From Candidatus Hydrothermarchaeota archaeon (GTDB taxonomy: Archaea; Hydrothermarchaeota; Hydrothermarchaeia; Hydrothermarchaeales; WAQR01), in NCBI GenBank assembly GCA_015520145.1, contig WAQR01000232.1:1-15151 (forward strand): 15,151 nt of DNA. Reading direction: 5' to 3'. Both the position numbers and the translations under genes were made by a program. The notes under the pieces were generated by a model that was not told where the DNA came from, did not search any database, and saw only the letters and a list, made by a program, of their open reading frames with translations. Positions 14,738-15,151 of this stretch are shown piece after piece (position 1 is the stretch's first letter; each line of letters starts with the position of its first letter).

Positions 14738-14947
14738 GTTATAGTCGAGGCCATCCAATTAACACCTCCAAAACCATATTTTAATTGGACAGTCCCTCTT
14801 TTTCAGACATTACATACATATAGAGATATTTTTCTCCTGCCAGATAGACCTTTTTTTGATTTCGACACACTCGACCAGCCAATTCGACGAGCCAAATGAA
14901 AAAGTTAGGAAGATTTTTAAATGAAAGGGTTAATTGGACGGGCTCAA
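14738..14947 (-). repeat. Right copy of the ~210-bp MITE-like element (inverted partner of 16-224)
   Basis: This 210-bp stretch is the reverse complement of 16-224, with about four substitutions (three clustered in the 13-bp tandem repeat) and a one-base A-run difference. It lies immediately after dapL. The flanking bases differ from those of the left copy, apart from a possible few-base shared stretch beyond the core. No coding sequence is seen in it. The rest of this gap (14706-14737 and 14948-15093) shows no gene; 14948-15093 has a G-rich CTGGTGT repeat (near 15019 and 15034). Confidence 0.85.
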
Positions 14948-15093
14948 CATCTATTCTATTAAAATCGGTCCTGTATAATCCCCTGGAGAACCCGCACCGC
15001 TGGAAAATGCACCTGTCCTGGTGTGGGGTGGTCTGGTGTTAAAATTTTGCAGAAAGCGGGCAGGATTACCTCTCTATTCCTCTACTCACCCTT

Positions 15094-15151
15094 TTAAGCT
15101 ATCCCGACCTTCCTCCTTATCTCTTCAACGCTCGAACGCAGAGAATCGATC
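15094..15151 (-). CDS. C-terminal end of a leftward gene cut by the window edge
   Basis: On the minus strand the last 18 codons before a TAA at 15096-15094 read IDSLRSSVEEIRRKVGIA. The composition (charged helix, AGG arginine codons) fits genes in this window and nothing interrupts the frame to the edge. The family cannot be told from so short a fragment, and chance readthrough is possible. Confidence 0.35.
   Translation of the reverse strand, partial: IDSLRSSVEEIRRKVGIA

Noticed and set aside
16..14947. A single 14.5-kb composite transposon or provirus with the repeats as its termini
   Set aside because: No transposase, integrase, Cas1 or structural virus gene lies between the repeats, essential genes are inside, and no matching direct repeat is seen outside both copies. 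Two separate MITE-like insertions explain it better.

Overview
The window looks archaeal, from a euryarchaeote of the methanogen or anaerobic methane-oxidiser type. The evidence is an archaeal tRNA-intron endonuclease next to an archaeal-type tryptophanyl-tRNA synthetase, a compact archaeal RNase HI, an LL-diaminopimelate aminotransferase, TATA boxes about 26-30 bp from start codons, and frequent AGG/AGA/ATA codons. The exact lineage cannot be fixed from this sequence; ANME-1-like or Methanomicrobia-like is a guess.

Layout. A ~210-bp element sits at the left edge (16-224) and again, inverted and about 98% identical, near the right edge (14738-14947). It has features of a miniature transposable element, and the 14.5 kb between the copies could in principle invert by recombination. 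Just inside the left copy are a two-helix membrane protein with a C-terminal zinc ribbon (252-644) and a doubtful small ORF (610-816). A leftward cluster follows, in transcription order: B12-binding radical SAM enzyme (3296-4795), GT4 glycosyltransferase (2195-3271) and polytopic oligosaccharide-repeat-unit-polymerase-like protein (952-2241). Upstream of it lies a broken lipoprotein gene of the PEBP/YbhB family (4813-5194), with fragments in three frames and missing internal parts.

The centre holds tRNA-processing housekeeping genes, endA (6477-6977) and trpS (5244-6365), both leftward. Then comes a rightward pair, a NodB-like polysaccharide deacetylase (7170-8462) and an ATP-grasp ligase (8466-9668), whose end overlaps a leftward PHP-domain hydrolase (9630-10292) and a second GT4 glycosyltransferase (10387-11526). 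With the left cluster these suggest surface glycan assembly and modification, split by the endA-trpS block.

The right part has an uncharacterised 126-residue protein (11746-12126), RNase HI (12172-12603, leftward), an MNT/HEPN (MntA-HepT type) toxin-antitoxin pair with overlapping genes (12709-13505), and an LL-diaminopimelate aminotransferase (13551-14705). After the right repeat copy only the last codons of a leftward gene are visible (15094-15151).

No transposase, integrase, CRISPR array, Cas gene, tRNA or rRNA was recognised. The gaps between genes often contain short tandem duplications of 9-13 bp. The most notable items are the inverted repeat pair, the three-frame PEBP pseudogene, the deacetylase with a displaced acidic motif beside an ATP-grasp ligase, and the coupled MNT/HEPN pair.
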